Source: Eubacteriales Family XIII. Incertae Sedis bacterium (GTDB taxonomy: Bacteria > Bacillota > Clostridia > Peptostreptococcales > Anaerovoracaceae). Taken from it: a stretch of DNA of 8,778 nucleotides. The DNA lies in NCBI GenBank assembly GCA_031283865.1, contig JAITAX010000011.1, positions 1 to 8,778 of the forward strand, read 5' to 3'. The notes beneath the pieces were generated by a model. That model did not search any database, had not been told where the DNA came from, and saw nothing but the letters and a program-made list of their open reading frames with translations. How positions within the stretch are numbered: the stretch's first letter is position 1; each line of letters starts with the position of its first letter. A program made the translations under genes and the position numbers. Shown piece by piece: positions 1 to 6,106 of the stretch.

Positions 1-23
1 GCGGCGTCTGCGAAAAAAAACGC

Positions 24-52
24 CCGACAAAAATATTATTTATTATTATAAA
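24..52 (+). promoter_or_regulatory. Probable sigma70-type promoter of the APC permease
   Basis: A -35-like CCGACA (24-29) is separated by exactly 17 bases from TATAAA (47-52). The region between and after is very A/T-rich, unlike the surrounding GC-rich DNA. Transcription would begin near position 59, giving a leader of under 20 bases with AGGGGG (61-66) as ribosome binding site, 10 bases before the ATG. The -35 matches consensus in four of six positions, so this is plausible but not certain. Confidence 0.5.
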
Positions 53-76
53 AGAAAAAAAGGGGGATTCGAGAAA

Positions 77-1519
77 ATGGAAAACACTAAAAATCAAACC
101 TTGCAAAGACAGGAATTGAAGCGGGCCATGAACAATCGGGATGTGCTTGCACTGGCTTTCGGGACGATGATCGGCTGGGGCTGGATTATGCTGGCGGGTA
201 CATGGGTGGGCTTGGCCGGCATCGCGGGAGCGATCTTGGCTTTCGTAATCGGCGCCGTTCTCTGCATCTTCGTCGGATTGACCTACGCGGAGTTGACGCC
301 CGCGCTTCCGCTGGCCGGCGGCGAGCTCGTATTTTCCTATCGCGGCCTCGGCTACATACCCTCGTGGATTACGGGCTGGATGATCGCCTTTGCCTACGTG
401 GGGGTGGCCGCGTGGGAGGGTCCGGCTTTCGTCACCGCGATCGATTACATTCTGCCCATTCCGCGCTTCGGCTACCTGTGGAACATCGCCGGCTTTGACG
501 TGTACATCTCATGGGTGCTCGTCGGTGCGGCGGGCGGCCTTATCCTTGCAATCCTGAATTATCGCGGCATCAAATCCGCCGCAATCTTCCAGACTTTCGC
601 CACGCTGGCCCTCGGCATCGGTGGCATCGCGTTCTTCTTCGGCAGCGTTGTGAACGGCTCGGTCGCGAATATGCTCCCCGCTTTCACGACGCCGCAGGGC
701 CTTGTGGCCGTCATCCTCATGGTGCCCGCCATGTTCGTCGGCTTTGACGTCATCCCGCAGGCCGCGGAGGAGATGAATATCCCGCTGAACAAGATCGCAA
801 AAATTCTCATATTCTCCATCTGCCTCGCGGCTGCTTGGTACGTACTCATGATTATAAGCATTGCGATGGCGGCGCCTGCGGATGTGCGCGAAAACCCGGC
901 CGGCATACCCGTTGCGGATGCCTTTGCCTTTGCGATGGGCAGTCCGATTTTCGGCAAGTTCATGATTATAGCGGCCATGTGCGGCATACTGACGAGCTGG
1001 AACGGCTTCATCGTGGGCGCCACGCGGGTGCTCTTCTCCATGGGCAGGGCGAAGATGCTGCCCGCCGCGTTCGGAAAGGTTCACCCGCGCTTTGAATCCC
1101 CCACGGCCGCCATCATCCTCGTCGGGCTGATTACGTGCATTTCGCCGCTGATGGGCAAGTCCGCCTTGGTGTGGTTCGTGGACGCGAGCGCTTTCGGTAC
1201 GGTTGTGGCCTACTTTATGGTCGCGTTGTCCTTTCTCGTGCTGCGCAAAACGGAGCCGGGGCTCGTTCGCCCGTACAAGGTCAAGGGCGGTCCGGTCATC
1301 GGGGTGCTCGCAATCTGCGTCGCGGGATTTTTCCTCTATCTGTATCTTCCGGTCGGTCCCGGCGCCCTGCTGCCCGTCGAGTGGTTCCTGGTTCTCGGCT
1401 GGGTGATTCTCGGCGTGGTGTTCTTCATCGCCGCGAAAGCCAAATACAGGGATGTCACGCCGGCGGAGACGGAGTTTCTCCTGTTCGGCGCGGCATACGC
1501 GCGCAAGGACCGGCGATAG
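77..1519 (+). CDS. APC-superfamily amino acid permease
   Basis: 480-residue integral membrane protein with about 12 hydrophobic segments, the usual size for APC (amino acid-polyamine-organocation) transporters. It probably imports or exchanges an amino acid or amine at the cytoplasmic membrane. Residues 29-36 (GTMIGWGW) are the unwound first-helix substrate motif of the family. AELTPALPLAGGE (71-83) is the conserved helix 2 region. GFDVIPQAAEEMNIP (222-236) is typical of bacterial APC permeases. RVLFSMGRAKMLP (317-329) and the late RPYKVKGGP (398-406) also fit. The ATG is preceded by AGGGGG 10 bases upstream. The gene stands alone and converges on the ammonium transporter gene. The family is clear, but the substrate cannot be read from sequence: no neighbouring decarboxylase or deaminase points to one. 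Confidence 0.88.
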   Translation: MENTKNQTLQRQELKRAMNNRDVLALAFGTMIGWGWIMLAGTWVGLAGIAGAILAFVIGAVLCIFVGLTYAELTPALPLAGGELVFSYRGLGYIPSWITGWMIAFAYVGVAAWEGPAFVTAIDYILPIPRFGYLWNIAGFDVYISWVLVGAAGGLILAILNYRGIKSAAIFQTFATLALGIGGIAFFFGSVVNGSVANMLPAFTTPQGLVAVILMVPAMFVGFDVIPQAAEEMNIPLNKIAKILIFSICLAAAWYVLMIISIAMAAPADVRENPAGIPVADAFAFAMGSPIFGKFMIIAAMCGILTSWNGFIVGATRVLFSMGRAKMLPAAFGKVHPRFESPTAAIILVGLITCISPLMGKSALVWFVDASAFGTVVAYFMVALSFLVLRKTEPGLVRPYKVKGGPVIGVLAICVAGFFLYLYLPVGPGALLPVEWFLVLGWVILGVVFFIAAKAKYRDVTPAETEFLLFGAAYARKDRR

Positions 1520-1565
1520 GCTTTCTTCCGCGCGTGCCGGCGGCACGCGTTCGCACGGGGATATG

Positions 1566-1599
1566 AAAAAGAGGCGAGGCGCAGCCCCGCCGCTTTTTT
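1566..1599. terminator. Bidirectional intrinsic terminator between convergent genes
   Basis: A GC stem, GGCG-A-GGC (1573-1580) pairing with GCC-C-CGCC across a GCA loop and one A/C mismatch, is flanked by AAAAA on the left (1566-1570) and TTTTTT on the right (1594-1599). It can therefore act in both directions, ending the APC permease transcript on plus and the ammonium transporter transcript on minus. It sits 47 bases after the permease stop and 70 bases after the transporter stop. Confidence 0.8.
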
Positions 1600-1668
1600 A
1601 TCCGGTCAATCCGGCAAAAGCGCGTGCCGGCGTTCTCTTTTGAGCCGATCAAGCAGCGCGTAGATCCT

Positions 1669-3381
1669 TCAGTCGTCCTGCAGCGCGTCGTAGCCCTCTT
1701 CTCCGGTTCGCACGCGAATCACGTTCTCGACATCGTATACGAAGATCTTGCCGTCGCCGATGCTGCCCGTGTAAAGCGCTTTCTTCGCGGTTTCGATGAC
1801 GGTGCGCACGGGTACCTTGCAGACGATGATCTCAACGCGGATCTTAGGCAGCAGGCGCGCCTGCACCTCTACGCCGCGATAAAATTCGGGATGGCCTTTC
1901 TGTGCGCCGTAACCCAGTATATTCGTCATAGTCATGCCCGTAATGCCTATGGCGCTCATCGCGGCTTCAAGGGGCTCGAACATGCTCTGCCGCGTGATGA
2001 TGGAGATCTTCGTCATCTTGGGGGCTTTGGGTGTTTCGCCGCCCGCGTCGCGCGTATCCGTAACGGGAATCGCCGCCTCGACGGGCGCGGCAGGGGCGCC
2101 GGGTGCGGCAGGGGCCACTTCCGCGGGCCGGCCGTTGCCGGAGAGCGGCATGAAATCCGCATAGCTGTTTTCGAGACCGTGCTCGTGAATGTCAAGGCCC
2201 TCTATTTCTTCCTCTTTCGTCACCCTGAGACCGACGATGCCCTTGATGACGGAAAAGGTGATGAGCATCGCGATTGTGACCAAAGCCGCCACGGCGATCA
2301 CGCCGAGCGCCTGCACGCCGAGGAGACCCGCGCCGCCGCCGTAGAACAACCCGCCGTCGACCGCGAACAGACCCACGCAAAGGGTTCCGACCGCGCCGCA
2401 TACGCAGTGAACGCCCACCGCGCCGACGGGATCATCCACCTTGAAGCTTTTGTCTATGATCTCTACGCCTATGACTACAGCCGCGCCGGAGATCAGGCCG
2501 ATCAGGACGGCGCCCGTCGCGCTGACCGCGTCGCAGCCGGCCGTGATGCCCACAAGCCCGGCCAGCACGCCGTTCAGCGTCATGGAAACATCGGGACCCT
2601 TGTAGCGGATCCACGTGATAACCATGACCGCCGCCGCGCCGGCCGCCGCCGCGAGGTTCGTATTCGTGAAGATGATGCCCATTAAAGCGAGAACGTCATC
2701 ACCCGTCGCCGACACGGTGGAAGCGCCGTTGAAGCCGAACCAGCCGAACCACAGGATGAACACGCCGAGGGCCGCGAGGGACAGACTGTGTCCCGGGATG
2801 GCGCGGGATTTCCCGCTCTTCGAATACTTGCCGATGCGCGGGCCGACCATGGCCGCGCCGACGAGGCCTGCGACGCCGCCGACCATATGTACGGCCGTGG
2901 AGCCTGCGAAGTCGTGGAAGCCGAGTTCCGCAAGCCAGCCGCCGCCCCAGATCCAGTGTCCCGACAGAGGATAGACGATGAGGCTGATTACCACCGAATA
3001 GATGCAGTAGGCGGAGAATTTCGTGCGTTCCGCCATCGCGCCCGACACGATGGTCGCCGCGGTCGCCGCGAACACGGTCTGGAATATGAAGAACGACCAA
3101 GGGCTGACGCCGTCCGGCGCAATGTTTGCGAGGGTGTCACCGAACAGGAAAATATCCGGCGTGCCGATGATTCCCGCGTTGGAAACGCCGAACATGATGC
3201 TGAAGCCCACGATCCAGTACACGATGGAACCGAGCGACAGATCGATCACGTTCTTCATGATGATGTTGCCGACGTTCTTCGCGCGGATGAGACCGGCCTC
3301 GAGCATGGCGAAGCCCGGCTGCATGAAGAACACGAGGGCCGCTCCGAGAAGAACCCAGATCGTATTGACGGATGAATACAT
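1669..3381 (-). CDS. amt: Ammonium channel fused to a PII regulatory domain (Amt-PII)
   Basis: 570 residues. Residues 1-410 are a full Amt/Mep/Rh ammonium channel with 11 expected helices. They keep the twin pore histidines (H165 in STAVHM, H325 in VGVHCVCG), D157 in DFAG, W145 in WIWGGG and the gate phenylalanines F104 and F215. The conserved AmtB cytoplasmic tail (GLRVTKEEEIEGLDIHEHG, 384-402) follows, then an Ala/Pro-rich linker (about 415-455). Residues 456-570 are a complete GlnB/GlnK-type PII domain, aligned to standard numbering by subtracting 455. Q39, K58, K90, R101 and R103, which bind ATP and 2-oxoglutarate, are present. T-loop R47, which plugs the AmtB pore in the E. coli AmtB-GlnK complex, is also present. 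Tyr51, the uridylylation site, is Val (V506), and position 49 is Val. The start is the ATG at 3381 with an AGGAGGTGATC binding site just upstream. An in-frame extension to 3474 is less likely because it reads through the leader hairpin. The protein probably carries out ammonium uptake with built-in nucleotide/2-oxoglutarate gating. Confidence 0.93.
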   Translation of the reverse strand: MYSSVNTIWVLLGAALVFFMQPGFAMLEAGLIRAKNVGNIIMKNVIDLSLGSIVYWIVGFSIMFGVSNAGIIGTPDIFLFGDTLANIAPDGVSPWSFFIFQTVFAATAATIVSGAMAERTKFSAYCIYSVVISLIVYPLSGHWIWGGGWLAELGFHDFAGSTAVHMVGGVAGLVGAAMVGPRIGKYSKSGKSRAIPGHSLSLAALGVFILWFGWFGFNGASTVSATGDDVLALMGIIFTNTNLAAAAGAAAVMVITWIRYKGPDVSMTLNGVLAGLVGITAGCDAVSATGAVLIGLISGAAVVIGVEIIDKSFKVDDPVGAVGVHCVCGAVGTLCVGLFAVDGGLFYGGGAGLLGVQALGVIAVAALVTIAMLITFSVIKGIVGLRVTKEEEIEGLDIHEHGLENSYADFMPLSGNGRPAEVAPAAPGAPAAPVEAAIPVTDTRDAGGETPKAPKMTKISIITRQSMFEPLEAAMSAIGITGMTMTNILGYGAQKGHPEFYRGVEVQARLLPKIRVEIIVCKVPVRTVIETAKKALYTGSIGDGKIFVYDVENVIRVRTGEEGYDALQDD

Positions 3382-3400
3382 GAGATCACCTCCTGCTGTG

Positions 3401-3443
3401 AAAACAAAAAACGCGCGTTTCCGTCTCGGAAGCGCACGCCTTT
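3401..3443 (-). terminator. Terminator-like hairpin in the amt leader (candidate attenuator)
   Basis: Read on the minus strand, AAAGGCGTGCG, a C/A mismatch and TTCCG pair with CGGAA and CGCGCGTTT across an AGA loop. That is about 15 pairs, counting G-U. A T-rich tract, TTTTTTGTTTT, follows immediately. It lies only about 20 bases before the start codon and just ahead of the ribosome binding site. No gene is visible between it and the terminator at 3621-3662, so it is most likely part of the amt leader and not the end of another gene. That makes conditional termination possible. I found no convincing antiterminator; a small GCAC/GTGC pairing (about 3433-3447) could compete with it. Confidence 0.6.
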
Positions 3444-3510
3444 GTGCATAAACCCCGCATTCTCTGAATTGCATAATAAATAAGTACAGATACGTAGTTG
3501 CATTTCAGGC

Positions 3511-3516
3511 ATTATA
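3511..3516 (-). promoter_or_regulatory. Possible -10 element for amt
   Basis: The minus strand reads TATAAT here, inside an A/T-rich patch (3471-3520) of the otherwise GC-rich region upstream of amt. A leader starting near 3504 would be about 120 bases and would include the hairpin at 3401-3443. No good -35 hexamer lies 16-18 bases upstream, and I see no sigma54-type TGGCAC-N5-TTGC pattern, so an activator or another start is possible. A second weaker TATTAT is at 3473-3478. Confidence 0.3.
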
Positions 3517-3560
3517 AATATGTGACGCGCGTTTTCCGGGAATGCGGGATATCCGGATGC

Positions 3561-3620
3561 GAACCCGGCGGCGAAAGCCCGTCCGCGAGAAGTCGAATCG
3601 CACAGGAAATCGCCGGGTTC
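3561..3620. repeat. 10-bp perfect inverted repeat upstream of amt
   Basis: GAACCCGGCG (3561-3570) and CGCCGGGTTC (3611-3620) are exact reverse complements separated by 40 GC-rich bases. The spacer itself contains smaller self-complementary stretches. The element lies in the roughly 300-base gap (3382-3683) between amt and the ATPase remnant, where I find no convincing gene. It could be a structured RNA, a protein-binding palindrome or the end of a degraded small repeat. Nothing seen decides among these. Confidence 0.5.
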
Positions 3621-3662
3621 AAAATACAAAAAGACGCCAAGAAAAAAATCCTCGGCGTCTTT
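3621..3662 (-). terminator. Intrinsic terminator of the accessory gene cluster
   Basis: AAAGACGCC (3630-3638) and GGCGTCTTT (3654-3662) form a perfect 9-bp stem with a 15-base A-rich loop. On the minus strand it is followed by TTTTTGTATTTT, as expected for a terminator of transcription coming from the ATPase remnant at 3684 and the genes before it. On the plus strand the T-run after the stem is only TTT, so plus-strand activity would be weak. Confidence 0.7.
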
Positions 3663-3683
3663 GCCTGAAATATGAAAGCAAGT

Positions 3684-3926
3684 TTAACGCAATTCCCCCG
3701 CTGTGTCAATGGGAAAGTCGCTTTTGTCTTTTTTTTGTAACATTCCCCCGCCCAAAGCCGCCAATTCACGCTCTCTCACAGATTCGTCAAGCGCGGTCAT
3801 CGCTACCTGATAGTATTCCTTTGAATCCTGCTTTGTCGCAACGAAGTCAATCTCTTTTTCATCTATCTTTCCGATATTGACCCGATACCCGCGACGAAGC
3901 AATTCCAAGTAGACGATGTTCTTCAA
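3684..3926 (-). pseudogene. Remnant of a DUF4143 AAA-type ATPase (C-terminal piece)
   Basis: An 80-codon open stretch beginning at a TTG. Its first part, including NIVYLELLRRGY, KEIDFVATK and YYQVAM followed by LDESVRERELAAL, matches the conserved C-terminal portion of bacterial AAA ATPases with a DUF4143 domain, which are normally about 400 residues. The P-loop ATPase domain and most of the protein are missing. Family resemblance stops after about residue 58, and the last 22 residues (from GGGML) look like unrelated readthrough. Just upstream, in the same frame, a TAA interrupts further similar-looking sequence (LLPFGQ, stop, GQDDKL). Both ends are therefore lost, which indicates decay or deletion and not a small functional gene. 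It follows the AlbA_2 gene in the same orientation and ends before the terminator at 3621-3662. Confidence 0.75.
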
Positions 3927-3983
3927 TTTATCATCTTGTCCTTACTGCCCGAAAGGCAGAAGTTCCTCCTCGTTTATAAAATG

Positions 3984-5309
3984 TTATTTTGTCAACTGCA
4001 CGACCCAATGCCCACCTTTAGCCGGGCCAATACGCTCCACAAACCCCGCTTTTTTCAAGACGCTGATGTTCGTTTCCACATTTCGTCTTGCAATACCGAT
4101 TTCGGCGGCGATGGCTTTCGCACTTATTGTTGGCGTTTTTCGCATGAGTTCTATGATTTTCTGAGCGGTTTCATTTACTCCGATGCTATCTCCGATGTTT
4201 TCTCCGATGTTGGCATCGGTGAAAAATGTGACCTTGATTTCGGAAGAAGATGCCTCAAACAGAGGTTCACGCTTGCCGGCATCTTTACAGGTTGTTGTTA
4301 TGCGTTCAATGCCGCGTCCCCAAGTTTCAATCATACCTGAACGAAAGAATGTGTTCGCAATCTTGGGATTATGCGGACGTGATCTATGTGTGGACAGCAA
4401 ATCACTGATTGTCCAGTTCTCCGGCAGTCTGCCGTCGTTATAGATGATAACTCTATCCTTAAATATCTTAATTTGTATCGGGATACCTGTAGTGTAGTCG
4501 CGGTGTACTATCGCGTTCAACACGGCCTCGCGCATTGCCGGCCTCGGTACGGGGAAGTCCTCAATCCGCTGCAATCCCTCGTAACTGATAATCCCTTTGA
4601 AGTATTTCTGATAAATGATTTCCACCACTCTGTCAGCCATAGTTATAAGCGGACCGTGAACTTCATCTTGATACCGCAAATCCGCATCATTATCAAAATA
4701 TCCGACTTTAACAAACGCTCCGAATACATAACGCTCCGGGTTGTCGTGGAAAAGCAAAATAGCGGCACGAGTTAAATTGCCGCCTTCGGTCAACATAAGG
4801 CTATCGAGAAGCGTTCCATCATTGATTTCTAAATCAACTTTTTTCAATCTTTCAGCGGCAAGAGCCTTTTCACGGAACTTTCTGAACGCGGTTGTATCAA
4901 GTTGAGACACGCTTACCTGTGGTTCAGTGATACTATCCCAAGTCTTACCGTATTTTCTAAGCACAAAATTTGTAAGCTCATTTCCACCAAGTTCCTGCGT
5001 TGTACTGCCGGAGCGTATATAGAATTTACCGTGGTAACTGACAGGATAATCGTATGAAGCAATTCCGATAGAAATATAATATTTGCCATTCTCGTTTAGA
5101 AGATTGACGGATGGAACAATACCCAAAGCATTACGAATTTTATTTGGTATGTCTTCTAACAGTTTCTCTGTATTACCGAGTCCGACTATATTACCCTTGT
5201 CGTTCTTGCCTATTATTAATGTCCCACCCTGCGTATTAGCAAAGGCGCAAATCCATTTGAGGTGTTCGTCACGCCACGATTCTTTCCATTCGATAATTTG
5301 GCTTTCCAC
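3984..5309 (-). CDS. AlbA_2 (Schlafen-type) ATP-binding regulator with C-terminal winged helix
   Basis: 441 residues of the COG2865 type of putative transcriptional regulator. Residues 1-110 form an AlbA_2 domain, the putative DNA-binding module shared with mammalian Schlafen: IEWKES at 6-11, CAFANTQGGTLIIG at 21-34, FYIRSGSTT at 96-104. Residues about 190-340 carry the GHKL-like HATPase_c_4 region: REAVLNAIVHRDY at 260-272, VIIYNDGRLP at 287-296, and a Gly/Arg-containing segment ending GRGIERI at 331-337. After a linker (IGENIGDSIGVNE), residues about 381-435 form a winged helix-turn-helix (TISAKAIAAEIGIARRNVETNISVLKKAGFVERIG). It probably acts as a cytoplasmic, DNA-binding, nucleotide-responsive regulator; the target and true activity are unknown. 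It starts at a GTG with AGGAGG 8 bases upstream. The broken XRE regulator gene ends 15 bases before it, so the two were probably one operon. A/T content is clearly higher than in the flanking transporter genes, suggesting acquisition by transfer. Confidence 0.88.
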   Translation of the reverse strand: MESQIIEWKESWRDEHLKWICAFANTQGGTLIIGKNDKGNIVGLGNTEKLLEDIPNKIRNALGIVPSVNLLNENGKYYISIGIASYDYPVSYHGKFYIRSGSTTQELGGNELTNFVLRKYGKTWDSITEPQVSVSQLDTTAFRKFREKALAAERLKKVDLEINDGTLLDSLMLTEGGNLTRAAILLFHDNPERYVFGAFVKVGYFDNDADLRYQDEVHGPLITMADRVVEIIYQKYFKGIISYEGLQRIEDFPVPRPAMREAVLNAIVHRDYTTGIPIQIKIFKDRVIIYNDGRLPENWTISDLLSTHRSRPHNPKIANTFFRSGMIETWGRGIERITTTCKDAGKREPLFEASSSEIKVTFFTDANIGENIGDSIGVNETAQKIIELMRKTPTISAKAIAAEIGIARRNVETNISVLKKAGFVERIGPAKGGHWVVQLTK

Positions 5310-5324
5310 AACTCACGCCTCCTA

Positions 5325-5568
5325 TCATTTCGTTTTCTCGTGCATATATTCAATATTACCCGGAATATCTTCGGTCATCTCCATAATATCGGAGGTGTCG
5401 CAATTCAAGGCTCTGCAAACCTTTTCGAGAATCTCGGTACTTACGTTCATGTTCTTATTGAGTTTTGTAACAGACGATGTGCTTATGCCTGCCAAACCCG
5501 GCAAGTCCTTCTTCTTTTAAGTCTTTGTCGATAAGGGGTTTCCATAATTTCTTGTAGCTAATGCCCAT
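5325..5568 (-). pseudogene. Frameshifted XRE (Cro/CI-type) helix-turn-helix regulator
   Basis: The ATG at 5568 has AGGTGG a few bases upstream and begins MGISYKKLWKPLIDKDLKEE, typical of short single-domain XRE regulators. The frame then runs to an early TAA. Dropping one base near 5505-5508 (minus strand GAAGAAGGAC, as if from GAAGAAGAC) restores an unbroken 80-residue protein. It continues with the recognition-helix region LAGISTSSVTKLN, then VSTEILEKVCRALNCDTSDIM, to the TGA at 5325. The total of 244 bases is 81 codons plus one base, which fits a single-base insertion. The full protein would have been a DNA-binding repressor of the operon with the AlbA_2 gene 15 bases downstream. A sequencing error is the main alternative to true inactivation. 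Confidence 0.8.
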
Positions 5569-5585
5569 ATAATCCACCTCATCTT

Positions 5586-5765
5586 CTACGAAACTCTACA
5601 ATAATCTATTCGGTATGCTCGCAACTCTGCTTCCGCATTCACTCTTACTGTATATTTCTCCGGGTCGTCTCGATTATACAATGTCACTCCGTCATCCGCA
5701 ACATATACTTTCATTTCCAAGTCGGCAAACGAATAACGGTATGCCCGATTCGCGTATGATTTCAT
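5586..5765 (-). CDS. Small hypothetical protein (59 residues)
   Basis: An open frame on the minus strand reading MKSYANRAYRYSFADLEMKV at its start and ending LRAYRIDYCRVS. Its stop is 17 bases before the ATG of the broken XRE regulator, so it would be the first gene of that operon. The second half (VADDGVTLYNRDDPEKYTV) is charged and protein-like, with no hydrophobic segment. An internal ATG at 5714 would give 42 residues. I see no strong ribosome binding site, only a weak GGGAAA before the first ATG. An overlapping frame upstream (5692-5904) could be the front part of the same gene split by another frameshift. I do not recognise the family, and it may be a gene remnant. Confidence 0.35.
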   Translation of the reverse strand: MKSYANRAYRYSFADLEMKVYVADDGVTLYNRDDPEKYTVRVNAEAELRAYRIDYCRVS

Positions 5766-6048
5766 TTGCCGATTTCCCGATGAAACCGAATATTGATCCT
5801 TGATTCAAATTCGAAAGAGAACAGCGGAACTCCTTGATTTTATGCTGAATCGCATTGCTCTGACACAGTATAATCCTTTTTTTGATCGAAAATGTCGAGA
5901 TCATTTGAAGGAAGTGTCAAGGTTGTTTTTTTAAATAGACTTTTTTTAAGCGAAAACGGAGTCGAACTTGTGATAGACATTCAGGACTTGCGAAAATGTT
6001 TTATAATTATGCTTACACGAAAGGAGGGTTTCGGTGAAAGGAAAGAGC
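5766..6048. other. AT-rich stretch without a convincing gene
   Basis: Between the small ORF and the tRNA terminator the DNA is strongly A/T-rich with poly-T and poly-A runs (for example 5926-5932 and 5940-5947). A minus-strand TTGACA (5915-5920) has no matching -10 at the correct distance. Open frames in both directions here are short, do not resemble known families and have poor start signals. This is probably decayed accessory DNA plus the upstream region of the minus-strand cluster. Confidence 0.5.
6002..6036 (+). promoter_or_regulatory. Orphan start signals: -10, ribosome binding site and GTG
   Basis: The plus strand shows TATAAT (6002-6007), AAGGAGG (6021-6027) and GTG (6034-6036), spaced as at a normal short-leader gene start; the -35 is weak (TTCAGG, 16-base spacer). 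The frame from the GTG begins MKGKSKKETATSV. It then runs through the tRNA terminator and antisense to tRNA-Thr, stopping after about 45 codons, so it is unlikely to encode a working protein. It may be the cut-off beginning of a lost gene. Confidence 0.3.
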
Positions 6049-6098
6049 AAAAAAGAAACTGCGACTTCTGTGCTCACAACGCAAAAACGCACAGTTTC
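6049..6098 (-). terminator. Intrinsic terminator of the tRNA-Thr transcript
   Basis: On the minus strand, GAAACTGTGCG (6098-6088) pairs with CGCAGTTTC (6063-6055), leaving a two-base bulge. The loop is about 24 bases, and TTTTTT (6054-6049) follows. It begins 9 bases after the encoded CCA of the tRNA, so it closes a short tRNA transcription unit. Confidence 0.7.
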
Positions 6099-6106
6099 AA
6101 GGAAAA

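Noticed and set aside
3..24. GGCGT/ACGCC hairpin at the left edge with an A-rich loop, similar in form to the terminator at 3621-3662
   Set aside because: No T-tract follows on the plus strand, and the left side is cut by the window edge, so a terminator cannot be supported.
509..1546. Long minus-strand open frame (345 codons) opposite the APC permease, and a 353-codon plus-strand frame (1624-2685) opposite amt
   Set aside because: Both mirror strongly coding GC-rich genes. Their translations are Arg/His/Asp-rich with no family resemblance or ribosome binding site, as expected of antisense shadows.
3382..3474. Upstream in-frame extension of amt starting at ATG 3474
   Set aside because: It would translate through the leader hairpin and the ribosome binding site. 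Amt proteins begin at the first membrane helix, which fits the ATG at 3381 with AGGAGGTGATC.
5867..5920. TTGACA and TATACT on the minus strand as a promoter for the accessory operon
   Set aside because: The two hexamers are 42 bases apart and neither has a partner at 16-18 bases, so they do not form one promoter.
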